This document shows positions 1-10,129 of a DNA stretch of 64,000 nucleotides, piece after piece. This stretch comes from Chytridium lagenaria (Eukaryota; Chytridiomycota; Chytridiomycetes; Chytridiales; Chytridiaceae): contig JAHLKC010000148.1 in the NCBI GenBank assembly GCA_025449115.1, positions 1 to 64,000 of the forward strand, given 5' to 3'. The notes under the pieces are model-generated. The model made no database searches, was not told where the DNA came from, and saw only the letters and a list, made by a program, of their open reading frames with translations. Positions within the stretch are counted from its first letter, which is position 1. Every line of letters starts with the position of its first letter. A program made the translations under genes and the position numbers.

Positions 1-286
1 ACCCCCCTACTCAGATTCATATCACAGAAATCCCCCTCCCATCACCCTCACTTTACCAACGTCAGCAACGTCCCGAGCTCCGAACACTCACGATCACGCC
101 ACTTCTCGGTCGAATGTATCCGCCGTTGATCCGGTGAATAAGATTGATGGCATGGATCTGGATTTGGATGCGTCGTTGCTGGTTTCGCCAAAGGTCCTGG
201 AGTTGGAGAGGGCGAGGTTAATTGTGGATATTGAGAGTGAGACTAGCGAGGGATGCTCTGAAGCGGAGGATACCATCAAAGCGTGA
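1..286 (+). CDS. C-terminal end of an LRR/transmembrane family protein (partial)
   Basis: An open frame enters from the left edge and stops with TGA at 284-286. It encodes a Thr/Ser/Pro-rich stretch followed by a short acidic tail (..LDASLLVSPKVLELERARL..). That tail resembles the tail of the gene at 1,267-3,196 (..NASTLFQKDVVELGRANL..), so I read it as the cytoplasmic C-terminus of a tandem paralogue. No domain is visible in the part present, and the upstream LRR and membrane regions would lie outside the window. The link to the family rests on this short tail similarity and on tandem position. Confidence 0.5.
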   Translation, partial: PPYSDSYHRNPPPITLTLPTSATSRAPNTHDHATSRSNVSAVDPVNKIDGMDLDLDASLLVSPKVLELERARLIVDIESETSEGCSEAEDTIKA

Positions 287-735
287 TTTATCATATGTAC
301 GTGATTAATACCTGTATATTCGTGTCGCATGATAATATAACCATTTGGCAATTGTAAGCGAGGCATTCTCGTTATTGTTCTCACGATCATGTACATTTCG
401 ACAGGGCGGGATAGAGTGTACTTGTGACTCCATTTAAGGACAAGCGGATATTCAGAGCAATCCCCAGACCCACCGGGAATGCAGCACCTACAAATACAAT
501 TACGAACAGTGCACCTACTTGAGGAGCTCGGTCTCTGTATTCAAGTCCAACACCGCTGTTAGGTTTTCTGGGATGGTTTAGTATAGTCTAATGATTTGTA
601 GGACAAAAGAATTAATCAGAATACTGTTGTCTCGACTATCATGGAAGGAAATCGGTCGCTTATCGTAAGGTAGTGCCTTAGTTTTATTCCTTTTTTTATA
701 CTATTGATAAGGCGCTTACTAAGCCTACTATGTAA
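287..735. other. Intergenic, no gene seen
   Basis: Between two LRR-family fragments. Open frames here are short and unlike any family I recognise. The last bases before 739 (ending TAAAG) could be a splice acceptor for the following exon fragment. Confidence 0.4.
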
Positions 736-738
736 AGC

Positions 739-1028
739 CAACTCGTCAATGGCTCCACTACCATTCTTGTCACTATCCCCTCCCCCGTTGCAACGATTAC
801 AACAAGCCCATTCTCCTCCGCCCAAGCATTTCCCCACTCAAACCCAAGTATCTCCACAACCTGCAGATCCCGCGCGTCTCAAGGCCCTTTTGGATTAGGT
901 CTTCCCCTTATTGTCGGAGTGGTAACATTCGCAATCATGGGTGCAGTGACGGCGTTCATCGCTATTTATTGGAGAAGAAGAAAAACCAAGGCTGAGATTA
1001 AATACCAACAAAAAAATCTCCGTCTATA
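739..1028 (+). pseudogene. Paralogous exon fragment: juxtamembrane and transmembrane part of the LRR family
   Basis: One frame is open from about 739 to the stop at 1,026-1,028. It starts QLVNGSTTILVTIPSP and contains a hydrophobic segment (GLGLPLIVGVVTFAIMGAV..) followed by basic stop-transfer residues WRRRKTKAE. The same order, with clear identity, occurs in the next gene at about 2,555-2,830 (QLVSGNTTVLFTL, then LGLPLIVGVFTFAF..WWKRKKTKAE). The fragment begins at the matching exon boundary and lacks the LRR ectodomain and the usual tail, so it is probably a truncated tandem duplicate. It may alternatively be the end of a gene whose other exons I cannot place. Confidence 0.55.
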
Positions 1029-1266
1029 ACGACAGAGCAGAACTTTAAAACGTTTTTTTTTAGCACTTTTTCTCATGCACCGTGGTTGTGGATGTTTGCT
1101 TTGGCTTATCAATACACCGCAGAAACCCGTTCGAAGTATATTGTATCGCAAGGACTGAATCCAAAGGTTTGATCTCGGATTCTTGATGTCTCCGTTGTGT
1201 CAAATTCCAAACAAATTCACTGTTCCACGGTTTTGTGTGTCTCCTTTTCATTCCTCTTTCTCAACG

Positions 1267-3196
1267 ATGTCGCAGGACGACCGAGAAGACTGCCTCACCC
1301 TCTCAACCGCCTTCCCAACCCTCGCCATCCCCCGTCAAGACTGCTGCACCAATATCCCAGGGATCACATGCAGAATCACACCCGAAACATCAACGGATCC
1401 AGCATTTCAATATGTGGCGAGGGTCTCGGCTCTGAATCTGGAGGGACGGGGGTTGAGTGGACCGTTACCTGTTGCGTTAGCGCAATTGCGTTTTTGAGTG
1501 TGATGAGCTTGCATTCGAATGACTGGTCAAGCACGATTCCGGATGCGTATAGGACGATGAAGTCTTTGACGGTGATGGTGAGGGCATGGTTGTCGGAGTA
1601 TGGGGTTAACGTCATCGTAGCACTTTTTTCAAAGTGGTGTGAGGGGACCGCTTCCATCATGGCTCGGCGAACTCACGGAAATAGAGATTTTCAATGTGGA
1701 CTACAGTGCTGTCTCAGGGCCGGTTCCTGATTCCATCCGGCAGTGGTCAAGGCTACGAGGCATTTGGTGAGTTGTCTACGACAAGATCTGTCAGCGCTTA
1801 CGAATATAGGCTTGGCCATAACAACCTCTTTGGCGATGTCAGCAGCATCTTCACGAAATCAAACCATCCTGTTCTTGAAACATTGTAAGTCCATAGGCAT
1901 ATTTAGTTTTTTTCTGAATATTTTAGGGATCTTACATCGAACTTTATCTCAGGAAGGGTTGATCCTAGTCTTGAAAATACACGGTCAATGTGAGTTTTGC
2001 GTATTATTATTTTATTATTTTTTGGTTTGACATAGCTTTGATAGTCGACTTGATGAAAACTGTATGGTTGTTTCCGAAAATCTGATTGCGCGGCAACGGT
2101 AAGTCTCCTCTCGACCAAACACTACATTTCTTCATATGTCTAACCGTCATTGTAACATTTTTTACAGAGCTAATGAAGCCGTCCTTGTACTTCCTCCACG
2201 TACCTCTGGTTGTAATCTTGCCGCGATACCACCGCCACCCGCCGAACGGCCTTCCGTCCCTTTGTCCGTTTTTTCTAACACGGATGCCATACCAACTGCA
2301 ACTGGAATAATGCCGTCAAATCCGCCAGCAAGTCCGACAGATGCTGTGATGTACATTCTCTATTGGTTCTAATTTTTGGCTGATTATTTTTGTAGAAGCG
2401 GTACGATTAATCAGAGTGATGTACTTGCGACCATAACTGAAAGCGGCCGCCCTCTAATCATCAGGTACCAATCGCCAGCTATAAATCGTTTTAATTGATT
2501 AATTTATTGTCTGCCCCCTTCTAACCCTTCCTTCACTACTCTTATCGCCCGACAGTCAACTAGTCAGCGGCAACACCACCGTCCTCTTCACCCTCACCTC
2601 TCCCCCTGCTATTGCATCCGCCCAACCTCCATTCACACAAGGTAACCCCACCCAAAACTCCCAAACCCACAAGCCACCTCCGAATCCCCTCAACCCGCCA
2701 ACCCGCTCGGAACTCTTGGTCTTCCGCTTATTGTCGGAGTATTCACGTTTGCATTCACTGTTGTGATCATGGCTTTTCTTATTGTTTGGTGGAAACGGAA
2801 AAAAACAAAAGCTGAACTGATTGGAATTGTGAGTGTTTCATAAATTGTCGTTGCCAAAGGCTGACACTTTTCATATTTTTCATAGACTGTAGAAGCACCA
2901 ACACAACCTGATCGGCCTTTATGGAAGAAGTTGATATGATGGTACCAGCTCCCGCATACTCTGAGACACTGTTCCGCTCGAGACCTCAAGATTTTATTGA
3001 CTCCGCCCAAAGGTCTATATCACATTCCAGCCCTGCACCTATTTCAGACTTAACCACTACACCATCGAAACTTTTCAACGCTGGGCAAACCAATGCGTCA
3101 ACTTTATTCCAGAAAGATGTGGTTGAACTTGGGAGGGCCAACTTGAATGTGGATTTGGAGGATATGGGTGATCTAGGTACCATGACAAAGGTCTAA
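1267..3196 (+). pseudogene. Leucine-rich-repeat, single-pass membrane protein gene, multi-exon, probably broken
   Basis: The first exon encodes an LRR N-cap of the type DCLTLSTAFP..CCTNIPGITC, then repeats with LEGRGLSGPLP, GPLPSWLGELTEI and SGPVPDSIRQW. These LxGxIP-like plant-type repeats are common in chytrid cell-surface proteins. Introns with GTAAG/AG borders follow (for example 1,887-1,926 and 2,100-2,166), then a Pro/Ser-rich stalk, a transmembrane segment near 2,715-2,800, a basic KRKKTKAE and an acidic tail ending at 3,196. A missing T near 1,490 breaks the frame after LAQLRF, and further shifts occur near 1,650, 2,680 and 2,925. The start at 1,267 (MSQDDREDC) lacks a visible signal peptide, so the real start may lie upstream. 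The shifts could be real decay or homopolymer sequence errors. Confidence 0.5.
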
Positions 3197-3800
3197 ATGT
3201 ATGTGTAGTTTACATAGAGAATAGAAATCAAATTTACTTGTGATTTTGATGCGAGCTCGAAAATCTTGAAAATGCCCCCATCAATCCATATTTGTCTTTC
3301 TGTATTTCAAAAAAGGGCGTCCGGATTTAACCACCAAGCCGAAAGTCTCATCCAAGTCGTGCGGAATGGCGATAGAGATCATGTTGACTAAAAACAAGAA
3401 TGTTATTTATAAAACTCACCTTCGAGCACTTGCGTCTATGTTCTGCACATAAGGTCTTCACACTTTATCTTCTTGATGTCATGACATATAATGTGGTTAT
3501 TACACCCCGAAGTCCACCACTTGCGTCAGTCAGCGCACCAAGGTACCACACATTGTGGCGTTTCTCCAGCACACTGAATCACCTACCGAGGACGTTCCTT
3601 TGACTTGACAATCGCATACAGGTGGTTTTGGGTACCGTGTCATATGGGACCCCAAAACGTGGAGGTATCCACGTCTGAATAGTCTGGAGCGTTTTCGTAG
3701 GACTGGACATCATTGCAAAAGCACCGGAAAAACAAGATAAAAAGGGTGGAAAGTAATAATTTCTTTGTCTAAATCTTCATCATCAACAGCAGTATTCTCA
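3197..3800. other. Intergenic, nothing recognised
   Basis: No supported gene. A 21-base stretch near 3,439-3,459 (beginning ATGTTCTGCACATAAGG) recurs near 25,475 beside the copia RNase H remnant, which suggests a small piece of retroelement debris. Confidence 0.35.
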
Positions 3801-3801
3801 T

Positions 3802-4200
3802 CTACAGGCAGACGGCGCACCCACTGCGCGAACCCGATGGAAAAATTCTCGAATTCCTTATCATCAGTATCTTTGTCCGCCGCTTTCTCGCGTTCCCTCC
3901 AGAGTTTGACTTTAAAACCCCGGTTTTATCGTTGCCTTTCTTGCTACAGTTCTTTGCTACATTCACAACAAGACCTTTTAGTCCCGCCAAATGCGGATCG
4001 TGAGGTCCTGCAATGGCTTTGGCCGCGTCCACCTTGCTTTTGTACGTGACAAAGCCAAATCCGGCGGACTTCTTGATCCCCTTTTCCGTCATGATAAACC
4101 CTTCCACTACTTTCCCAAACCTTGAGAACGCATCCACCAATGCATTCTCATCAACTCACCATTCCAATCCTCCTACGTGAAGGTTTGTACCTTCCACAAG
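3802..4200 (-). pseudogene. RNA-recognition-motif (RRM) protein, broken
   Basis: Read on the minus strand, the frame gives an RNP2-like segment (NLHVGGLEW), then ENALVDAFSRFGKVVEGFI and the RNP1 core AGFGFVTY, followed by the second helix and strand (KVDAAKAIAG..LKGLVVNVAK). This is a nearly complete RRM of about 75 residues, which would bind single-stranded RNA. A TGA sits directly after LEW, between RNP2 and the rest of the domain. The C-terminal part is Lys/Arg-rich and short of motifs. The upstream minus frame is Glu/Lys-rich and not identifiable. The domain call is firm; the status of the gene (pseudogene, or TGA error) is not. Confidence 0.6.
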
Positions 4201-4559
4201 TTTTCTCCACAACCCCTCGTTCATTTGTCGGTTCTGACAATCCTCTCTGGCGCTTTCCTTTTCGACTTCGCCTGGAGCGCTCTTTGCTTGCCCCTATCTA
4301 TGTCCGCCCTTAGGTCCTGGCTCAAGCGTCGTTCTTAAGTCTGCTTTATAAGATAGCCCGCATACCTTTAGAATCGTCAATGATGCCTTTCGTTTTGAAG
4401 ACCACCGTGAGTATCTTGAGTGCCAATCCAAGACGGAACTTCCAAGCGGTTTTATTGTTGAAATCTGTCACCACCTCTGGTTGGGCGACGTCCGGGTACT
4501 CAAGTGCTCTCGGGCCCAACAACAATTCTTGAAATCGATCCGCGTGTTGGAGGTCCGAC
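4201..4559. other. Spacer between RRM pseudogene and LTR
   Basis: Possibly the upstream coding part of the RRM gene on the minus strand (charged, low complexity), but no motif or start can be supported. Confidence 0.3.
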
Positions 4560-5420
4560 TGTGAGATTATAAGATAACCTCACCAAGAGGCATGAATGCG
4601 TCGCTTGTATAGACGTCGTCGCCCTTATCCTTATTTCCTTGCTCCTGTTCCATTCTTTTCCCTCTCAGGGTTTTTCATAGTTTTTCCCCATAGATAGGAG
4701 AAGGTTTTTTAAAAAAGGGCGGTTGATGTGGTGTGCCAACTTATGACATGCTAGCACGTTTGTTAAGATGCCTGTTGTTGTTATTTGATTCCCCTTTATG
4801 AATTGTTTTATATATTTGTAGAAAGTTGAATAGATTTACGTACACCTCTTTAGTCCTGGATTAAGCCCTCTGCACATTCAGGCCAGCCGCTGGTGGGCTG
4901 TGCTATCATTTTTCCCCTTTATTCACTATGGTGTGTTGAGTTGTACTAGCGGGTGCTCTGGTTCAAGACATTGTCTAAGAAGGTATGAGCTGTGGGAATA
5001 CGCCTCAAGGGCATGATTTCTTTGAAGGTTTGGTCAGTATAACTACCTCTGTTCTATTCTTGATGGCTATGACAGGCTATCTAGTTGCCTGTGAGTGGGA
5101 GCGGCATGAGCAGGGGTGTAGGTAGATGAGATTGATATAGGAATTGCGGCATATATCGGAGCGGGATGGAATCCCTTCTCAAGACCCCTTTCCCCTAGTC
5201 ACTTTAGATCTAGTCTCTAGGCATTTCCTTCCTTTCCCTGTATTATTAACAATTAGAACGAAACCACAGCAACTTAAATCCCCGCTATCACTAAAGGCAG
5301 AACAGGGCTTGACTCTTGATCTAGGAGTACTTCCTAGACTCTAGTCTCGTCACCTATTATGTGGTTCTCTACCTCTGTATGCCGGGGCTTAGCAGAGGGG
5401 GCCACACAGAGAACTTCACA
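4560..5420 (+). repeat. Solo LTR of a 0.9-1.1 kb family (outer end of P1 left arm)
   Basis: The unit begins TGTGAGATTATAAG and ends GAGAACTTCACA, giving TGTGA/TCACA inverted termini. Homologous full-length units lie at 32,305-33,289, 41,677-42,620, 45,938-47,045 and 48,022-48,966, and a truncated one at 22,273-22,850. Four-base target duplications flank several of these copies, but here the flanks differ (CGAC before, AAAT after), consistent with a recombinant copy. The P1 inverted homology begins inside this LTR at 4,845. I infer a retroelement LTR from the TG..CA ends and flanking duplications; no matching complete internal region is identified with certainty. Confidence 0.6.
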
Positions 5421-5499
5421 AAATGTAACTGGTTGCCTGTAAAGTGTGAGTAATGTTTTTTCGTTATTTGTGGCTTCTTCTGGTTAGAGGACTTATGTT

Positions 5500-6060
5500 T
5501 TCTACAGTGCGAATCTAAAATGTAACGTAGTGTTGATATTGGATAAGAATTCTAACGCTGCGGCTAGACTTTCTGCGGATTTGGCTAGTATAGTAATGTT
5601 GTGCTGCGTAAATCACTATCAGTGCTTTAAAAACTATGACGAATTCTCTTGTCATGGAGTCAATGAAGAAGGTGTACAAGATAGGGCTGAGAACACATCC
5701 TTGGATGAGCCCCCTATCAAACCTGTAGGCGTAACTTGTTCTGCCGTTGATAATGACTTTGGCCATGCATCAGTCGAACATGCTGCACGAGTATGTTGAC
5801 TAACGACGTTGTACATCCTCTTCAGTTCAGCTCCGCCCATAGGAGATCGGTCTACCAAGTCTTATGTAGCTTTGATATCAAGAAAACATAACCAGTGTCC
5901 TTGTACCTTTCTGTTTGAGTTAGCGATGAGGGCTTGGAGCAGAGCGGCCTGCACCGCAGTACTGCGTCAGGACCAAAAACCTTGCCATGTACAGGGTTGT
6001 CCAGGTGAGGATGTATGAAATACTTTTGAACGTAGGTTGACAATTTGCCGCGGTTTCTCC
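5500..6060 (-). pseudogene. LINE reverse transcriptase remnant (P1 left arm)
   Basis: The minus-strand frames give WLCFLDIKAT, then a stop, DLVDR and, after frame changes, GLIQGCVLSPILYTFFIDSM. These are RT palm motifs (the FLDIKAAYDTVDR and GLLQGSVLSPSLYSHFIDD blocks) of the same general LINE type as the element at 34,191-39,896. The YADD motif is not present intact. The remnant carries stops and shifts and cannot make an enzyme. An identical copy lies at 21,650-22,190 on the plus strand. It sits about 0.7 kb beyond the 3' end of tRNA-Gly. Confidence 0.7.
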
Positions 6061-6734
6061 CTCCCTCCAATCAATCACTATCAATTCCGCGTATTTGGCC
6101 TTGGGGAAGCAGTTCTCTACGATGAACTAATCCTTGAACTTTAAACATATCCAGAGTTGAAACTCATCCATGAGCAACCATCCTGACAAAGACCTGTTCA
6201 AGGGCCTCAAACTGTTGACAAATAACGTTGAGGAATGTGATACCTTACCCTAAAGTTCCAAGGTATCCTGATTGTTCCTTGCAGCCGTTGGCTTCAAAGT
6301 AACGCAACGAGGAAAAAGCAGATCCACCCACCCAAAATGCAACCTCCCAGTCCCTAGGTCATTCCAGTCGTGACGATGCATCCAGAGTTAGTCCTGTACT
6401 GCTCCCACATCCTGTACCCATTGGGACATTGCTCTCCTTTGTTGAAGGCGGAATGACAGAGGGACTCTTTCTAAACATAGAGTTTAATTAGATGACCAAT
6501 GAGTGGTACCGTGCAATCCGTACATATGCTGAAATTATACAATGTCAACGTAGAGATTGCTTGCAGCAGTATAGGCAGTTAAATATCTCTAAAGTATATT
6601 ACAACCACTCTCATTAATCTTTCTAAATACGTAACTGGCTGCAAATGGCACTGGAATGAAGTAAGCAAGGTAAATAAAACAAAAACCAATATACTCTTTA
6701 GGTTAGAACAATTAAAAAATTTTAGAAATTTTTG
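6061..6734. other. Non-coding spacer between LINE remnant and tRNA array (left)
   Basis: No recognisable gene. It may include more decayed LINE ORF2 sequence, but no motif supports that. The mirrored region is 20,960-21,640. Confidence 0.35.
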
Positions 6735-6742
6735 AAAAAAAA
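6735..6742 (-). terminator. Pol III terminator of the P1 left tRNA array
   Basis: A run of eight T on the transcribed strand directly follows tRNA-Gly. It is the strongest T run of the array, and most internal spacers have none of this length. Confidence 0.75.
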
Positions 6743-6813
6743 TGCATTGGCCGGGAATCGAACCCGGGGCTAACCGATGGCAACGGTTAATTTTACCACT
6801 AAACCACCAATGC
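6743..6813 (-). tRNA. tRNA-Gly(GCC)
   Basis: A 71-nt cloverleaf with acceptor GCATTGG/CCAATGC and discriminator A. The anticodon loop TTGCCAT reads GCC. The T arm contains GGTTCGATTCC (B box). It is the last gene of the array and is followed by T8. The sequence is identical to the copy at 20,881. Confidence 0.95.
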
Positions 6814-6826
6814 TGATATCGTACAT

Positions 6827-6898
6827 TGAAGCTGACCGGATTTGAACCGACAACCTTGTGGACTGGAATCACATGCGCTACCATTACGCCACAGCTCC
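6827..6898 (-). tRNA. tRNA-Trp(CCA)
   Basis: A 72-nt cloverleaf with acceptor GGAGCTG/CAGCTTC and discriminator A. The loop TTCCAGT reads CCA. The D arm TGGCGTAATGGTAGCGC matches fungal tRNA-Trp. The last base pair of the anticodon stem is A-C. Identical to the copy at 20,796. Confidence 0.85.
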
Positions 6899-6907
6899 AA
6901 TCAAACG

Positions 6908-6988
6908 CGACAACGGCAGGACTTGAACCTGCGCTCCCGAAGGAATTTGATTTCTAGTCAAACGCCTTAACCGCTCGGCCACGTTGTC
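6908..6988 (-). tRNA. tRNA-Ser(AGA)
   Basis: An 81-nt gene with the long variable arm of class II tRNAs. Acceptor GACAACG/CGTTGTC with discriminator G; the loop CTAGAAA reads AGA. Identical to the copy at 20,706. Confidence 0.95.
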
Positions 6989-7005
6989 ATTACAAGTGAA
7001 GAAAT

Positions 7006-7078
7006 CGAGCCTGCCAGGGGTCGAACCTGGAATCTCTTGATTCGTAGTCAAGCGCGGTAACCATTTTGCCACAGGCCC
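7006..7078 (-). tRNA. tRNA-Arg(ACG)
   Basis: A 73-nt cloverleaf with stem CTTGA/TCAAG around the loop CTACGAA, reading ACG. Acceptor GGGCCTG/CAGGCTC includes one G-T pair. Discriminator G. Identical to the copy at 20,616. Confidence 0.95.
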
Positions 7079-7098
7079 TCACCAAAAGAGGTAGAAAC

Positions 7099-7172
7099 TG
7101 CCTTTAACCAGAGTTGAACTGGTGACCTCCTGCTTACTAGGCAGACGCTCTAACCAACTGAGCTATAAAGGC
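7099..7172 (-). tRNA. tRNA-Thr(AGT)
   Basis: A 74-nt cloverleaf with acceptor GCCTTTA/TAAAGGC and discriminator A. The loop CTAGTAA reads AGT. Identical to the copy at 20,522. Confidence 0.95.
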
Positions 7173-7181
7173 CCATTAGAG

Positions 7182-7254
7182 TGGAGAATCGGGGTATCGA
7201 TCCCCGTGCCTCTCGCATGCTAAGCGAGCGCTCTACCATTTGAGCTAATTCCCC
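7182..7254 (-). tRNA. tRNA-Ala(AGC)
   Basis: A 73-nt cloverleaf with acceptor GGGGAAT/ATTCTCC (one G-T pair) and discriminator A. The loop TTAGCAT reads AGC. The acceptor lacks the universal Ala G3-U70 position only if start or end is shifted; as drawn, G3 pairs with T70, the alanine identity pair. Identical to the copy at 20,440. Confidence 0.95.
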
Positions 7255-7263
7255 AGAAAATAT

Positions 7264-7349
7264 CTCCCAGTCCGGGAATTGAACCCGGGTCTCGCCCGAT
7301 CTGCTTTTAAAGTGACAGGGGCGGATACTAGCCACTATACTAACTGGGA
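7264..7349 (-). tRNA. tRNA-Asp(GTC) with a 14-nt intron
   Basis: An 86-nt gene. Acceptor TCCCAGT/ACTGGGA, discriminator G. The anticodon stem CGCCC/GGGCG encloses CTGTCA, then an intron (CTTTAAAAGCAGAT) at the usual 37/38 position, then C. It is the first gene of the array and lies only about 60 bp from the divergent gag-like frame. Identical to the copy at 20,345. Confidence 0.9.
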
Positions 7350-7407
7350 ATTCCAACGTGCCATTTTACCAGCCACTTGCCCTCATATTCACACCACAGA
7401 AAAATAA

Positions 7408-9682
7408 TTGTCGCGATTTAACGAACACCGACGGGGAAACATCGGAGTCAGAAATAATCCGCTCAGAGCTACCAAACCGATCATATACGTCGTGGCATGG
7501 TGGTTCCTCATCATTGCAAATATGATTGCCACAGTCGGCGTAACTCCAACAAATTGGAACGAAATGTTAGTTCACCCAGTATTCAATGTCGGCAAAGGGA
7601 TGCCACTCGAGGTTGACAAACCCAGCCCATATCCCTCTCACAAGTCCTACAGAAAGTACATGGAAGACTTGTTACTCTATCCAGAAAACTTGGGAGCACA
7701 CCAATACCACAGCGTTGACGAGTTTGTTTTACGAGCTTTGCAGGCAATTCAGGAAGCACCAATCTCCAATCCGTGCTGGGATGGTTTGGTTACTAGTTTT
7801 GAATCATTACACAGCCAGATGATTGTAAAGAAACCGACGGCAAATTGGTGATCTGGATACTCTCAACAATGGATGAAACAATGAGGAGTGCAATCACAGA
7901 GGCAATGCACTGTGAAAGGCACTCCTTAGCCGTCATCAATGGGATCAAGGACCAGTTGCGTACTGTTCAAGGGGATTTGAAAACACCGCTACGTCTTCTG
8001 GAGGGACTGTGAAGGCGTTGTTTATTGGTGCTTTAGGTGACATTGCTGCAGATAAGGTATAGCCTCTCACCCTTAAGAAGATCAGCTCGGCGCTTTGAGA
8101 GTATCTGAGGGAGGTTAGGCAGGTGATTGGTTTTCAAGCTGACACGGATAAAGGTCCCAACGCAATCCTCAAAGAGACTATGCTGTTGTTAAGGCCTTTG
8201 GTCAGGCGGTCAGCTTTGGTCGCACCCCATTCATCCCTTAGCAGGAACCTTTCACGCAACACCCAAGACCCAGCAAGTGGCAGTGGATCCACCGGTTGAT
8301 GATCTTGCTTAACAATTTGAGGGTCTCAAATCTACATCCAGAGCGCAATCAAACCGCCTAAGCAAGGGTGGGGACCCAAAAAGGCGTTTCCACGAGGGGG
8401 TCCACAGGTAGCTCTTGGGATAAGGACACGGCGGCAACAGTGGCCAACAAAGGTAGAGGCGCGGAACGTGCCAGGGCAGTGGCTGATGCGGGGTCCAGCA
8501 GGGGTTGGGCATAGGAGGGTGCTGGTGGAGAGAGCCGCACTGTCAAGGAGTCGGAAAGAAGGAAGAGCTAGCCGGACGGTCCGCACAAAAGGGGCCCTAA
8601 GCCTGCGTGCAGTTCCAGTCGCGTGTCCAGCAACCTTGCAGCTGCTGCATACCTTCTAGTAGGGGCAAGGGGCCTTAGCGCAGTGGATGCCGAGGTTACG
8701 GTTGTGACACAAACCAGGCGGAAGAGGAGTGCAGGAGCAAGTATTAGAGGCAGTCAATGGGTTGTTAGACTTTGTGTCTGGGGGAAGTGGGTGTGGTGTA
8801 AGGTAGTGTGACATCTTCCGGAGCAAGGAGGGAGCCATCAGCGACTGTTGTTGAGACAAAAACAACTCCTGCAGAGACCCCCACTGCTTCAACCACTGTC
8901 AGTACCTCCTACTTCAACGTCACGCCAGAAAAGGCCATCAGGATCGTCTCGTTGCTCCCTTTTGGTTTGGTCACCGATGGTATCCCAGTTGCTATGATGG
9001 TTGAGGAAGTTTTGAGGGCCAAAGAAATGATACGGTTGATGGTGTCGGTAAGAGAGCACGGGATTTGAAGGACGAAGGAGAGCAGATTCCTCGAGTTGCT
9101 ATCAACTGGCCACCCAAACCCGGCATGGCAGTTGTCTATCCTTGCAGAATTAAGGATGCAGCCAAGCTTACAAAGGTGGCCAATTCCGCAATCCTTCCTC
9201 TGTCGTCTTCTACACGGTTATCAACAGGTTCATCACCTTTAGAGTCAGGAGCAGAAGCGATAAAGGCTACAGGAGTCTCTTTGTCGGGTACGGAGGGGAA
9301 GGATGACAAAACGTTGGGAGAGGTTGAGAAGGATAAAAGGAGAACAGAAATGGTTGACCTTGCTAAAAAGGTTGTGACGGAGGGAAGAGGGATGAGGAGA
9401 GTCCTGAAAAGAGGAGGGAGTTGGGGGTGGAAGGTAAAGAAGTAGGGGGTCAGAAGAAAAAGAAGAAGAAAAAGGAAAGGAAGGAGGGATCGGCGGTTGA
9501 AAACTGCAGCAAATAGACTTGATGGTGGGGTAACTGGACAAAAGGGTAAACAAGCAGCAGTATCGGCACCAAAAACCCCGCACGTTCCCCAACTATCCCC
9601 AAACCCCGATTACACGATCCGCCGGGGTATCCACCTGACCAATGAGGAGCTTCTCCACGTTATTGACAGCCTTTTTAAATAA
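7408..9682 (+). pseudogene. Gag-like region of P1 left arm, frameshifted
   Basis: The frame opens right after a stop at 7,405 and its first ATG is near 7,530 (MIATVGVTPTNWNEML). The right-arm copy is open for 201 residues and continues through KKTDGKLVIWIL. Here an A is missing in a run near 7,830, shifting the frame. Further stops and shifts divide the region into pieces, of which the longest are 8,808-9,068, 9,065-9,445 and a Lys/Arg-rich end at 9,497-9,682. The position directly before a retropepsin-like domain makes Gag the most natural reading, but I see no zinc knuckle and no firm capsid motif. No reverse transcriptase or integrase follows within the arm. Confidence 0.45.
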
Positions 9683-9689
9683 CTGGCTG

Positions 9690-10030
9690 CTTCCTCACTG
9701 ACAATCACCGTTAGGCTTTCAGTCTACAAGAAAATTGGGGCGTCTGTGAGGATTGAGGAAGGCGCGTCAATCAATATGAGGGGAGCTCCTGGCCATACCA
9801 GGAAGCTCGTGGGGCTCGTCCCCAGGCTTCCTGTTAAAATATTTGGCCTCACTTTCTGCATCCAAGCCTTCATTATTGACGACACCGTCGACCCTAAACC
9901 CCCTTTTGGACTCTTGTTGGGACAACCATTCATAGACTTAGCTGGTGCCAAAACGGTGTGGACAGAAGTAGGCAATCAATGGACGCGTTTCCCCAGCCAA
10001 CAAGACCCGGAACGTCATCCTGAATGTTAA
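9690..10030 (+). pseudogene. Retropepsin-like domain with altered active site (P1 left arm)
   Basis: The frame reads VRIEEGASINMRGAPGH..LVGLVPRLPVKIFGLTFCIQAF, then FGLLLGQPFIDLAGAKTVW. This is the layout of a retroviral-type aspartic protease: an active-site strand x(D)xGAS, a flap region and the conserved LLLGxPF block. The catalytic aspartate of the D-T/S-G-A motif is glutamate here (IEEGAS), so ordinary activity is unlikely unless this is a sequence error; the right arm reads the same. A stop at 9,680 separates it from the gag-like region. A translation-coupled Gag-Pro without Pol would fit a non-autonomous element. Confidence 0.55.
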
Positions 10031-10129
10031 AACTGTGGACTCACGCGCTAGGGACAATCAGTACAGCACGTCCAGTTTTAGACAAGCTCGTGCCAACCGT
10101 CCCCAAGCTTGGTCTCTTTACCTGGAAGA

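Noticed and set aside
4560..5420. LTR plus separate leader region as two elements
   Set aside because: First read as a 285-bp LTR with a conserved leader, but copies with matching 4-bp duplications at the outer ends show that the whole 0.9-1.1 kb behaves as one unit.
6743..7349. tRNA arrays as organellar or bacterial DNA inserts
   Set aside because: Anticodons AGC, AGT, AAC, AAT, ACG and AGA with A34 and an Asp intron at 37/38 are nuclear eukaryotic features.
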